Assembly (NCBI GenBank): GCA_020152595.1
Contig: JAIGNY010003313.1
Location: 2,354,501 to 2,418,500, forward strand
Reading direction: 5' to 3'
DNA: 64,000 nucleotides
From: Chiridota heheva
Lineage: Eukaryota > Echinodermata > Holothuroidea > Apodida > Chiridotidae
Both the position numbers and the translations under genes were made by a program. Under the pieces are notes generated by a model. The model saw only the letters and a list, made by a program, of their open reading frames with translations. It made no database searches and was not told the DNA's origin. Shown here piece after piece: positions 43,440 to 54,339 of the stretch (position 1 is the stretch's first letter; the number at the start of each line of letters is the position of its first letter).

Positions 43440-46400
43440 TGCGTGAGTTAGGACTGAGAGGGCAGAGAGGTGGGATAAATGGAAGGATGAAGAGAAGGTG
43501 AATAAGGGAAAGAAGTTAAGGTAATATCGGGAGGGTCAAGAATGTAAGGCAGAGAAGGGAAGGAAAGGGAGGTTTAAGATCAGGTGGAATAAATTGCTGT
43601 TGTGGAGAAAGGTTATGAAGTTGGAGAAAGAATTGTTCTTGAAAAGATCGGAAATTGAGATGGAGAGGAGAGGTGTGATCTGGAGTTCAGGTATGTGGGA
43701 CAGGTTAAGAGGATATGCTTGATCAAGAGATCGGTGTTGCATGTAGGTAAGAGAGGAGCAGGGGACCCGGAAAGTAAGTAAGAGTGGGTCATAAAGGTGT
43801 GTGGTTGCGACTGTGCAGGTGGACGTTGGTCCCAACTTTGTGTTTGATGGTAAGAAGTTTGTTACTGGTCTCCATATTCCAGGAGTCTTGCCAAGTCTTA
43901 CTTAGGTAGCTTGAAGTGGAGAAATGGAGGTTTGAGTGCCTGAGTGCGGGATGGGAAAAGAAGAGATGTGATTCGACAGAGTGTTGTTGGCGGCTCTGTT
44001 GGCTTTCTCATTGCCAGGAATGCCAGAAAGAGCATGAAGTTTATTGAGGATTTGAAGGATGAGTGGATTGGACCAGAGCATGTTGAGGATGCTAGTGAGA
44101 ACAGATTTAGAGCTGGAGAAGATGACGAAGCAGGGGCAGAAGGAGAATTCAACAAAGTTCAACGCCAGGAGGATGGCCTTTGCTTCAGCAGAGTAGATTG
44201 AGGCTCCTTCAGGCAAACTTGAAGAGAGAGTGAGGCAGGGACAGGCGGCGGCTGCAGAGGAACTTTCCCATGTGGAGCCGTCAGTGAAAGAGAAAAGAGA
44301 AGTCATGGAAATGTCTACTGAGTTGGCAGTATTTGGAGCGAAATACGGTTGGGTTGTGGAGAGCTTTCGTGTACGAGGAAAGGCCAAGGAAAACCTTAAG
44401 GGGATAGATAACCCAAGTGGGCGTGGGAGGGATAGTGTGCCTGGCAATCGAGAAAACGTTGATGTTGGCTTTGGTGAAGTGAGAGTGCATCCGGATCCCG
44501 AAAGGTGGGTGATGCGTTTGTTGAGGTCAAAGAGGTTGTTAAAGGAGGGAGAGCAAATGGAATGGAAGCAAGGGTTCCGCAGATCGGTGAGAATACAAAG
44601 AGTGAAGGAGAGGCCGATCCTGGTGCACCTGAGGTCGAAGGGGAGTGCATTGGCCTCTACGTGGAGACTGGTGATGAGGGTGGTATGGGTGGCACCAAGG
44701 CAGTGTTTTCAGTAACCTTGAGGTGTCTCAAGTAAAGTTTGTGGGTGGAGGTGTAGATGAAACTGCCGAAGTCCAGCTTGGACTTGAGGAGGAAGCAGTA
44801 TAAGATGAGCAGGGTGAGACGGTTGGCTCCCCAGTCAGTGTTAGAGAGGACCCTGGAGAGATTGAGGATTTTGTGACAATTGATTATGAGGTTGTTGATG
44901 TGGGGGAGATAGGAGAACTGTCTTTACTGGGGATTATGGAATTTTTGAAACGGAGGCTGGGGCGAAGAAAGAAGGAGTTGCTGTTGTTAAAGTGGGTAAG
45001 AACAGTTTTGTCTTTTGAGAAGTTAAAGCCGTTCGAGTAGCTCAAGTGAGCTAAGTTGTCCAGACAGTGTTAAAGGTTATTTTGAAGAGTTTGGAAGCAT
45101 GAGGAGGACCAGAAGATGGCAATATTGTCAACATAGAGGTAGCAATTGATGTTGGGGGGAGGGCCTTGGGGATGTTGTTGATTTTGAGGATGAAGAGAGT
45201 GGGGGAAAGGATACTCCCTTGGGGGACACAGGTGTTGGGTGTACCCTTAGGAGTAGGTGTTACCGATGCATACTCTGAAATGGCTGGTATGGAGTAAGTT
45301 CTGGATGAAGGTGGGGAGGAGGCCTATGAGGCCCGAAGAGTGTAGGTCCTTGAGGATACCGTATCACCAGGTGGTGACGAAGGCCTTTTTGAGGTCTAAG
45401 AAGATGGAGATGGGGGTCGTCATTTCTAAAGGCTTTAGGTACATAGGTGTCAAGTTTGAGGACATGGTCCAGGCAGTTCCGGTTTCTCCTGCAACCATTT
45501 TGAGAGGGGGATCAGGATGAGTTGAAGAGATGAAAGGCTTTGTTCTTGAGCAAGATTGCTCTTTTGCAGTCAGTGGTGAACCTTGAAGTTCTGTGGGGTG
45601 AAGGTGGAAGTGGGGATACAGAACTTGGCGACTTCCAGGATCTTGGAAGTGAAGAGAGAGACAGGATTGTTGGAGAGAAGGATGCCATTGGTGATGGGAG
45701 ATATTACAAAGAATGGAATAAAGACCCCAGTTTGGTGCTAGAATCTCCAGTTTTTAGGGAAAGGGCGTGTTGAAGGGGAAGGGTGGAGATGAGGACGAGA
45801 AAGTGGTCGCTCCCACAGAGCGAAGGGTGAATTCTCCAGTCTGAGAAATCAACAAAGAGGGAGTGGTCACAGATGGAGAGGTTGAGGCTGGTAAAAGTGC
45901 CAGTACCTGGGAGTAAATAGGTGGAGGAGCCATTGTTGAGGAGGCAAAGGTTGTGGTGAATCAGGTTTTCAATGTGTTTTCCTCTGGCAGTCGAGGAAGA
46001 GGAACCCTATAGGGGGTTATGAGTGTTGAAGTCACCTGTTAGGATGAAGTGTTTAGGGAGTTGGGAGACGAGGTCGTCGAGGTCTGAAGGGAGGGGAGTT
46101 AAGGGAGGATGTAAAGGTTTTAGAAAGTTATAGTTTTGTGTAAGGTCATGAGACAGCATGTGGCTTGGAGGTTGGATTGGATGGGGATGGGGTTTAAAGG
46201 GATGTCTTTTCTGATATAAATCTTCTGGCGCTCTGGGAGATGAAATGGGACCCCGTGAAGCCCTAAATGGGGACGCAGTCTACCCCAGAATGGGGGCAGA
46301 GTCTACTCCAGAATGGGGGCAGAGTCTACCCCAGAATGGGGCAGAGTCTGCCCCAGAATGGGGGCAGAGTCTACCCCAGAATGGGGGCAGAGTCTACCCC

Positions 46401-47985
46401 AGAATGGGGGCAGAGTCTACCCCAGAATGGGGGCAGAGTCTACCCCAGAATGGGGGCAGAGCCTACCCCAGAATGGAGGCGGAGTCTACCCCAAAATGAG
46501 GGCATAGTTGAGATGGATAGAAAGATTTCTTGAAGGCAAATAATACTGGGGTTGAAGGTCGAGATCAGAATTTCAAGTTCTTCAAAATTGGCAGAGAGAC
46601 TGCAACAATTCCATTGTATGATGTCTGCCATTTAGGAGTAGTTTGGAGTGAAAGGCCCCTGAGGGGTGCTCAAGTCTGGTGGGGCCTGTCTGACCTCCAT
46701 GACTTGCAAAGGGTTGTGATCTATGAAAGGGAGGGTTATAGAGGAAAAATCTTTGATTGGGGGGGTCCCCTTATCATTGTGAGATGTCTTGGGAAGATTT
46801 GTTTTTTGTTGGTTGGTAGTGGGGGTTCTGTTAGTGTTGGGCTGGATTTTTTGGCCTTAATGGTGAGGGGTAGAAGGTAAGATTGAGGAGCGTTGAGGTC
46901 GTTTTTCGCGGTTGACGGGGGTCTGTGGGTGTTCTGGGGCTGCCTTTTGACATTTGTTGAGTTGAGGTGATCAGATAGGGGGTGAGATCCTTAGGGGCAT
47001 GTTTGTTGGTGAAGTGGTTTTTCCTGGGGTGAGGGAGGGAAGCAGCATGTTGGTATGAGGGCCTGTGGTGTTGGTGGATGAGGAAGAGGTAGAGGGGAAG
47101 GGGGCTGGAGGAGAGGAAAGTAAGCATGGCTCCTTGGATGGAAAGCTGATCGATCCACACTATGTCGGTCTGGACACCCCTGGAGATGGTATGGGTGCGG
47201 GGAGGGGGGGGGGGAAGGGGTTGGTTTGGTTGGGGTGGGTGATGAATTGATGACTTGAGTGAGAAAAAGTGCGCGCGTTGGGGTTGAGCTGGTTTGGTTA
47301 TTTAGAGTCTAGGATTTTTCTGGCTTCAGGGTATGAGATGTTTTGAAGGGTTTTAATCTTAGAGACTTCCTTCTCCCTGCCAGTGAGCCACTTGGGGCAG
47401 GAGTTGGAAGAGGCAGGGTAATTTCCGGAGCAGTTTATTCAGTTGGGCTCATTTTTGTAGCTTGTGTGATCGTGGGAGGTGGAGCCACAAGCGGCACAGC
47501 GGGGTTGGGATCGACAATTGTTTTTTCCGTGGCCGAACCAAATTTTCTGGTAGTTGTGGCATCCGAATGAGGTTGGTATGTAAGGGGCGATGGGGACGAG
47601 GAGGGAACCGATGTGGATGGAGGTGGGGGAGGGGGGGGGGGGAGGAGTTGAATGTGAGAAAGTTGGTGCTATTTTGGATGGTGGTATTATTGCAGGAGAG
47701 GAGAGAAAGTTGGCAGACGTCAGTGATGCCCTGTGACTTAAGTTCAGTCTTGATTTCCTTAAGAGGGAGATCGGGGATTTGATGACTCCCCTGGAGGAAT
47801 TGAGGTTGCGGTGCGGGGTGGGAGTGATGTTGATTTCTGTGTTTGCAAGGGTGGTTGAGGCAAGGAGGAGTTTAGATTGGGTGAAGGTTTAGCATTTGAC
47901 AAGGATGTCTCCAGACCTTAGGTATTTGATATAGTCGGGGGTGGCAATGAGACCTGCAGGGTCTTGGTGAGGTGAGTTGAAGTAA
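43440..47985 (-). mobile_element. second copy of the I-like LINE, inverted and strongly decayed
   Basis: Reading right to left: ORF1 zinc-knuckle region (about 47450-47570, GHGKNNC and CAACGSTSHDHTS), endonuclease start (about 46500-46631, MADIIQWNCCSL), RT (about 45100-45260, VPQGSILSPTLF and YVDNIAIF), RNase H (43902-44330, FTDGSTWESS, YSAEAKAILLALNF) and the C-terminal part to about 43536. Many frames are broken, the second-aspartate motif of RNase H reads FSSSKSV, and the stretch before GIPGNEKAN is deleted. Clearly the same family as 22.4-27.84 kb. Confidence 0.82.
46270..46500. repeat. 23-bp minisatellite inside the LINE endonuclease region
   Basis: About ten copies of AGAATGGGGGCAGAGTCTA plus CCCC. 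Because 23 is not a multiple of three, all plus-strand frames stay open and read a 23-residue cycle, which explains the overlapping frames here. On the minus strand it interrupts the endonuclease shortly after CLQEIFLSIS. Confidence 0.93.
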
Positions 47986-48015
47986 CTCCAATTTACTTTG
48001 TAAAGTAAATTGGAG
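47986..48015. other. 30-bp perfect hairpin at the LINE 5' boundary
   Basis: Arms CTCCAATTTACTTT and AAAGTAAATTGGAG separated by GT. It lies exactly where LINE similarity ends on the 5' side. Confidence 0.85.
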
Positions 48016-48344
48016 TGTTCTCTTTAACTTGGCCATTTATATTCCTAATGGGTAACTTATCGTATGCTACCTAGCCAAATCCACCCTAGCCCATCCAACC
48101 AATCCTCCCTACCTGACCCATCTACCTATCATCCTCAATCAACCTACTATTCTTGCAATACACACAATATTCTATATACCTTAAAAGCTATCAGCCTCCA
48201 TTCACCCACACATCCCACTGCTCCACCCACCTACAAATTTCTTCTCATTTACACAACCTTCACTCATCTACCCAACCTCCCCCTGCATAGCCACCCTCCA
48301 TTTACCTTTCAACAAGTCTTGTACGTCCTCATTTAGAATATGCC

Positions 48345-48760
48345 AACCGGGTATGGAACCCATTTTTTGAGAAAACACATTGATATGATTGAAAATGTAC
48401 AATGTAAAGCAAGAAAGCAAATTCCAGGATTAAAAAAAATATCTTATGAAGATAGATTAAGAAAATTGGATTTACCGACACTTAGTTATCAATGAGTCCG
48501 TGGAGATATGTTGAAGTTTATAAGATTTTATCTGGCAGGTATGATGAGGAAGTATCTAATTTTCTACCTCTAATACAAAACTCTCGCTTGTTGGCACAGT
48601 CAAAAGTTAAATATTTTTTCAAAAGACCAAGGTTAAACATCAGAAAGAATCATTTTTTATTCAGTTGTGGATATATGGCACAATTTATTGAATCACCAAG
48701 TATTTAGACCTTCAAGAGAAGGTCAGATACATTTTGGGAAAATCAGTCAATTAAGTATAA
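48345..48760 (+). mobile_element. CR1-like LINE RT C-terminal fragment
   Basis: The plus strand reads, with frameshifts, a typical LINE thumb and tail: NRVWNPF-like start, IENVQCKARKQI-like, then VYKILSGRYDEEVSNFLP, and FIESPSI near 48700. It holds the single-copy version of the segment that was expanded to a 45-bp array at 27.84-28.53 kb. Confidence 0.78.
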
Positions 48761-48771
48761 TTATCTTGTAA

Positions 48772-48940
48772 GCATCCAGACAACATCTTGTGTCATAATT
48801 AGAGGATTTAGAAGAAGAGGTGGTACAAGAGGAACAGAGGTGCCCTCTACCTGCAGCATCCAGACAACATCTTGTGCCATAATTAGAGGATTTAGAAGAA
48901 GAGCTGGTACAAGAGAAACAGAGGTGCCTTCTATCTGCAG
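48772..48940. repeat. 83-bp tandem duplication
   Basis: Two copies of a segment starting GCATCCAGACAACATCTTG at 48772 and 48855, with few differences. Non-coding, in the large TAF1A intron. Confidence 0.88.
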
Positions 48941-49944
48941 AGGATATGTAAGAATCTGCAACTTACACTACTCACCGTCTTGCCATGTGCTCTTATACAG
49001 ACAATACTCTTACCAACTTACCACAACACAGTATCCCATCCTCCATTCCTTCACTCCATTGCAGCTCTGTCCAGCCCTCTTTCTGATATTTATATTTAAA
49101 CATGAATATATGTACACTCTGACTGTTATCTGTTATTGTAATCAACTTAATACTTTTCCTTATAAATCAACTTAGACCTCAAACATCCATAACCAAAAGT
49201 CCTTTCCCTTGTGCTATGGCAATCATCACACAGAAAATCACTGCAGAACAAATAACATTCTTTGGAATACAGTAACATTGTTCTTTTGTTATCATCATGT
49301 AACAAATTTAATTGGATTTAAGATAACCATCAGATAACATTGAATCACTGATGAGTTTCTAAAGACATTTCTTTTGTAAATTTGATGTCCGTTCACATTC
49401 CAGTCCAATTACTGGATATTGTAGAACTATGCACACATTGTAAATCGCTAATTCTGAATGATTTCTTATATTCAGGATAGGAATGGACAATCTTCCTCAA
49501 ACTCTCATAACATAACATCAAGGTTTTTCCATTCTACAAACCAAAGAACATCATACCTCTTGCAGAATTGCAGAATGTGAGTTACACAAGCTTAATTTGT
49601 TTCCTTTCTTATCCTAATAAACTATAATTAAGATGCATAAAAATATGTTCACTTCCAAGGTCTCTTTGACCTCTAACCATGTTTCATTATAATACCGAAC
49701 ATTCGAAGTTATAGTCTACACATGAAACCTGCTAAAAACCTTAAGCTAACACGGGTGCGGACATGGACACTATGCTAAGATGAGTAAGGATGTCTCTTAC
49801 TGTTCTTTAAAATGTCAAGCTAAAAACAAATAGGAAACCATTGAACACAGAATCTTGTGAAAAAAATGATCAACTAGAACAGTAAAAATCATCACGGTTC
49901 CCAAATTGACAACCATATCATATGACCCGCCCAATTATGAAAAT

Positions 49945-51415
49945 GGCATCCCATGCCAAGTCCCACATGGCATCCTATGTCCTATATGGCATCCCATGTC
50001 CAACATGGCATCCCACCCCATGTCCCACATGACATCCCATGTCCCACATGACATCCCATGTAGCACATGGCATTCCACTATATATCCCACATGGCATCCC
50101 CCCTGTGTCCCACATGGCATCCCTTTCTATGTCCCCCATGGCATCCCACCTTATGTCCCACATCAGTGGCTTCCCACCTGATGTCCCACATGGCATCCCA
50201 CCTTACGTCCCACCATATGTTCCACATGGTATCCCTCCCCATGTCCCAATGACACCCCACTTTGTGTCCCACATGGCATCACGTCCCGTGTCCCCATGGC
50301 CTCCTACCCTATGTCCCACATAGCCTCCTACCCTATCTCACACATGGCATTCGAACCTATGTCACACTTTGTGTTAATCGTGGCATCCAGCCCCATGTCC
50401 CACATGACATCCCATCCCATGTCCCACATGACAACCCATCCCATCCCATGTCCCACATGACATCCCACCCTGTCCCACATGGCACCCCACCCTATATTTC
50501 ACATGGCATCCCACCCCGTGTCCCACATGACATCCCATAGGCTCCATAAGCAGTCCCGTCCTAGCTATCACAGTCCCTGTTTGAGCATACTATGTATAAA
50601 AGTCTGTCAATTCATATGATAACTTATGCAAATGACCATAATAATAAAAGCGAGTTTAATATTCATGCCTGATACAACCATTGGCCTCCTACCCTATGTC
50701 CCACATGGCCTCCTACCCTATCTCACACATGGCATCCGAACCTGTCACACTTTGTGTTACTCGTGGCATCCCACCCCATGTCCCACATGACATCCCACCC
50801 CATGTCCCACATAACATCCCATCCCATGTCCCACATGGCATCCCACCCCATGTCCCACATAACATCCCATATCATCCAATGTCACACATGGCATTCCACC
50901 ATATATCCCACATGGCATCCCACCCTGTTCCACATGGCATCCCACCCTATGCCCCACATGTCATCCCACCCCATGTCCCACATGTCTGCACACCCCATGT
51001 CTCATATGTCAGCCGACCCCATGTCCCACATGACATCCCATAGGCTCCATAAGAAGTCTCGTCCTAGCTATTACAGTCCCTGATTGAGCACACTATGTAT
51101 GAAAGTCTGTCAGTCCATATAATAACTTATATGGAATTGACGTGTTAAATAAGAAAATAAAGGCCGAGTCAAATAATCATGCCTCATATAACCCTTGGTA
51201 CATACCACATGGTATATATTTTTTCCTATGTCCCGCATAGCCCCAATATATGTCCGACATGGTATCCCTCCTTATGTCCATATGCAGTCACATCCTGACA
51301 CACTCCCTGACTGAGCATACTAAGTATAAACATCTTGTCAGTTCATACACTGTAGCAACTTTTATGCAAATGAACACAATAATAAAGGCGAAGTTTGATA
51401 ATCATGCTTGATGCA
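49945..51415. repeat. higher-order minisatellite: 24-27-bp units plus roughly 140-bp spacer
   Basis: Units of TCCCACATGGCATCCCA with CCCATG run at 49945-50540, 50685-51035 and as a short remnant at 51190-51280. Each run is followed by a spacer of about 140 bp (50540-50680, 51040-51185, 51283-51415) starting with CTCCATAAGCAGT-like sequence and containing TGAGCATACTATGTATAAA. The spacers are related to each other, so whole modules duplicated. Long frames in this stretch are repeat artefacts. Confidence 0.9.
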
Positions 51416-51877
51416 GTCAGTCATAGGTGCACAAATATTTTGAAGAAATTTAAAGGTTTTAAACCTCCAGTGTTATGAGAGACACTTGAAGATCTCTGAA
51501 GAATATTGATAAATTATATCATCTTACAGAATATCTTCTAAGGAAATATCGAATCTTTTGTACTTTTTAAGGAAACCAGTCTAAAGTGTCTCTGAAAAAC
51601 TTTGGCAATATGTAAGGAAATTCCAGCCTTCCATCAGGATATCTCAAGAAACTTTATTTTTTTCTAAGGAACTCTGAAGAAACTTAAACATTTTCTGAGG
51701 AATTCTCAAAAAACTTCAACATTTCTGAGGAAATCTTAGTAAAAACTGTGGACGGCCGGACGAATGAAATCGCCATTACATAGGTTCGCAATATATGCTT
51801 TGCATGCTCATTAAAAATCAAAGAATACCGCAGAATACCCTTGATATGCCCTAAAGTTCAAATTACAGAATGCATAC

Positions 51878-52030
51878 CTTTAAAACACTCAGTAGCTGAG
51901 CTTGGTCAGTATTCTTTTTCTTGAGAAAGTTGTACAGGTATTTGCGCCCATTGGGATTATTTGGGTTTATTGCGATGTTCTTCCTCAGCATTTTCTCAGC
52001 TTCCTCGTTTCTGTCTAATGACTCTAAAAG
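51878..52030 (-). CDS. TAF1A: TAF1A internal exon, most diagnostic
   Basis: Acceptor ACATTTACCTCTAG and donor TTAAAG|GTATGC; 51 codons in phase 0. It contains two helices, EEAEKMLRKNIAINPNNPNG, then KYLYNFLKKKNTDQAQLLSV. The NPN...YLYNFLK...SVLK run corresponds to the best conserved motif of animal TAF1A as I know the human protein. TAF1A is a subunit of the SL1/TIF-IB factor that positions RNA polymerase I on rDNA promoters, acting in the nucleolus with TBP, TAF1B and TAF1C. Confidence 0.87.
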
Positions 52031-52397
52031 CTAGAGGTAAATGTTTTGAAAGATTTAGCATGAATTCTTGTTCTTATTTTTCAGGTAGAAATCACAACAT
52101 AAGCATAAGTTTGTATGTGAATTAAAAAAGTATTAAATACTTCTAAAACATGTTTTTTACTTAAAAGTTATTATTACTTATGGAAACATGGAGTATTATC
52201 ATGATTTTCACTACAGTACATGATACATTGTTTTATTCAAAGTTGTTTACATTTATAGCTTATACCTACAATGGTTAAAATGTCATGATTCATCCTGCTT
52301 GAAAACATAATTCAATCAACAAATAATTATAATAGTTAATGTCATTATTGTTGGTGATTGAGATCTAGGGAATAATGTTCCAGTTATACATCATTAA

Positions 52398-53190
52398 ATG
52401 GTGGCATATAAATTAAAATTTAATGACTCTAAAACTGAATTCATTATCCTCGGCACTCCCTCAAGATTTTCTAAAATAAATATCAATTCTATCAAAATTG
52501 GTTCTGTTAATGTTACTTCTTCTAAGCAAGTTTGGAATTTAAGAATTATTTTTGATGAACATATGAAAATGGAAAAACATATCAAGAAAATTTGCAAGAC
52601 TGGGATTTACTACTTACATAATCTAAAAAAATCAGGAAACATATGTCCCAGACAGCCATGCATACGCTAGTTCATGCATTCATTCATAGCCATTTAGATT
52701 ACTGTAACAGTTTATTTCACAATATTCCAAATGATCTCATTAAAAGGCTCCAACATATCCAGAATAATGCTGCCAAATTAGTTGTTAATTGCTACGATGC
52801 CCCCTCAAAAGTCCCTCTTCCCTTCACTGGCTTTCAGTTGAATTTCATATTAAATTTAAACCTTTTGTTTTTAAATTCCAACATAAAGTCACCGAGTGTT
52901 ATCTTTCTGATCACAGCAATAGGTATTTGTTACGCTCTAATGATTCTCCCTTTCTTTTTGTCCCCAGAACTAAGTGTAAAACATTAGGTGAACGTGGCTT
53001 TTATTATGCAGGTCCAGCCCTTTGAAATGAACTGCCTGCCTCTATTCGTTTAGTTAACAATCTTAGCTTGTTTAAGTCTTAAGTTAAAAATGTACTTTTT
53101 TCGTATTGCATTTGTTTAGTTTCATCGTATTGTGAAGCACATTAAAATGATTGCAGATTTTTGCGCTATATAAATGTATTATTATTATTC
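52398..53190 (+). mobile_element. CR1/L2-like LINE 3' fragment
   Basis: Plus-strand frames 52398-52670 (LKFNDSKTEFIILGTPSRF, KMEKHIKKICKTG) and 52643-52987 (HAFIHSHLDYCNSLFHNIP, LQHIQNNAAKLV) form the RT thumb. The 3' end has TTGCGCTATATAAATG and (ATT)n at about 53160-53190. It is inserted antisense in a TAF1A intron. Confidence 0.85.
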
Positions 53191-53481
53191 ATTTTGTACA
53201 TATTAAAAAATTGAACATTGACCAGCTACCTGAAAACCAAACATGTTAATTCTCGAAAGGCAAAGATTGTTTTACCAAGTATTTATATGCTCTTAAAAGG
53301 TAATTAGACTTTTTTTAATAGCTCATTATAGATTCACATTCAAAGAAATAGGCATCACTTATACGAGCTTATTTCATAATCCAGCTATGTATATGGTTCA
53401 ACAAGAAATTCAATATCAAAGGCAAAAATACTGCCATTCACTATAATCTCAGTAAAGCTGTAATTAAAGAGTTCAACCTAC

Positions 53482-53603
53482 CTTCACATATTTCTCAAGG
53501 TAAATGTCATTACAGCCTGGCTCATTCAACAAATGATGGAAGTAAACTATGGCATCTTCTGCAATTCTGTCTCTTAGGTGTGTAGTGCTGTAATTCCCAG
53601 AAT
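53482..53603 (-). CDS. TAF1A: TAF1A internal exon
   Basis: Acceptor TTTTCATTCAATGCAG and donor GTGAAG|GTAGGT. Two bases complete an aspartate codon from the previous exon, then 40 codons. IAEDAIVYFHHLLNEPGC and IYLEKYVK form a helix pair matching the vertebrate KSYVEMLEFYGD-type region just before the NPN motif. Spliced to the 51878-52030 exon across a 1.45-kb intron that carries a LINE fragment. Confidence 0.8.
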
Positions 53604-53821
53604 CTGCATTGAATGAAAACAATCAAAGTTCCTGGGATCTGGTTATGCTATAAACCATGAAAATAGCAAAACATTTTATCAAAATTGTTTGAATAATTGA
53701 CCATTTTACAGCATTTTAAATTTTACTATGTAAACTTTTGAGTAAATACGTCACATCAATTAGAAAAATTACTAACGTTAACTTATTGTTACACAACACA
53801 TACAAACAACTGAAAATTTAC

Positions 53822-54087
53822 CTGTCTCATCTCCAGAATCATTCTCTCGTGTTTCATCTTCTTTCAACCAACAAAAATACCCTAAAATTCCAGTTAGTCC
53901 TGCTCTTTTTTTATCCCATAAATTAAAAACATCCTGATGTTTTGGACTGATGAAGTTGAGAGATCGTTTTTTCATCCTTCTTTGGCTGAGGAGAAGGACA
54001 TCCTCAAACCTTCCATCTTGAACAAGACTCATGACTTGTTCTGTTCTCAGCTGCTCATGACAAACACTTCCACTAGCATCAATTTCT
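53822..54087 (-). CDS. TAF1A: TAF1A exon, most 5' one found
   Basis: Acceptor TTTCTTTCCATTCACAG and donor GAGACAG|GTAAAT. 88 full codons: a first helix (LRTEQVMSLVQDGRFEDVLL), a basic linker (SQRRMKKRS), HQDVFNLWDKKRAGLTGIL and an acidic end (EDETRENDSGDET). Since vertebrate TAF1A has well over a hundred residues before the equivalent position, at least one 5' exon is missing. I found none on the minus strand up to 64000, so it lies beyond the window, is masked by repeats, or is too short to see. Confidence 0.75.
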
Positions 54088-54339
54088 CTGTGAATGGAAA
54101 GAAATTGTTTCTTTTGAGTTAATTAAGGAATACAAACAAACCACAACAAATAACCAAAAAAGTGAAAACTAAGGGTTTTGAGGTTGCGATGCACACATGA
54201 TACAATATGGACTTAAGTTTTTATTTCTTGTATCATAAACTTTATAACAGAATGGGTCCGCAAAAAATAACAAAGACACAATTTGTACTAGTAGGCTACT
54301 AACAACAGTGATTTGCATGCTAGACAGGAAGTTCCACAA

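Larger units (their letters stand above)
40494..51877 (-). other. TAF1A intron, 11.4 kb, repeat-filled
   Basis: Contains a MITE-interior-like fragment (about 41490-41650, similar to 1905-1990), copies of the 310-bp family (42360-43215), an inverted LINE copy, a CR1-like LINE fragment, an 83-bp duplication and the higher-order minisatellite. 40500-41480, 41690-42355 and 49000-49940 show nothing I can name. Confidence 0.65.

Noticed and set aside
43944-44735. Plus-strand frames of 161 and 85 codons
   Set aside because: They are shadows of the inverted LINE RNase H and RT regions.
46245-46533. Three overlapping frames with PEWGQSLPQNGG-type repeats
   Set aside because: A 23-bp minisatellite lacks stops in any frame; no protein is implied.
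49906-51083. Many histidine- and proline-rich frames on both strands
   Set aside because: All are products of the CCCACATGGCATC minisatellite.
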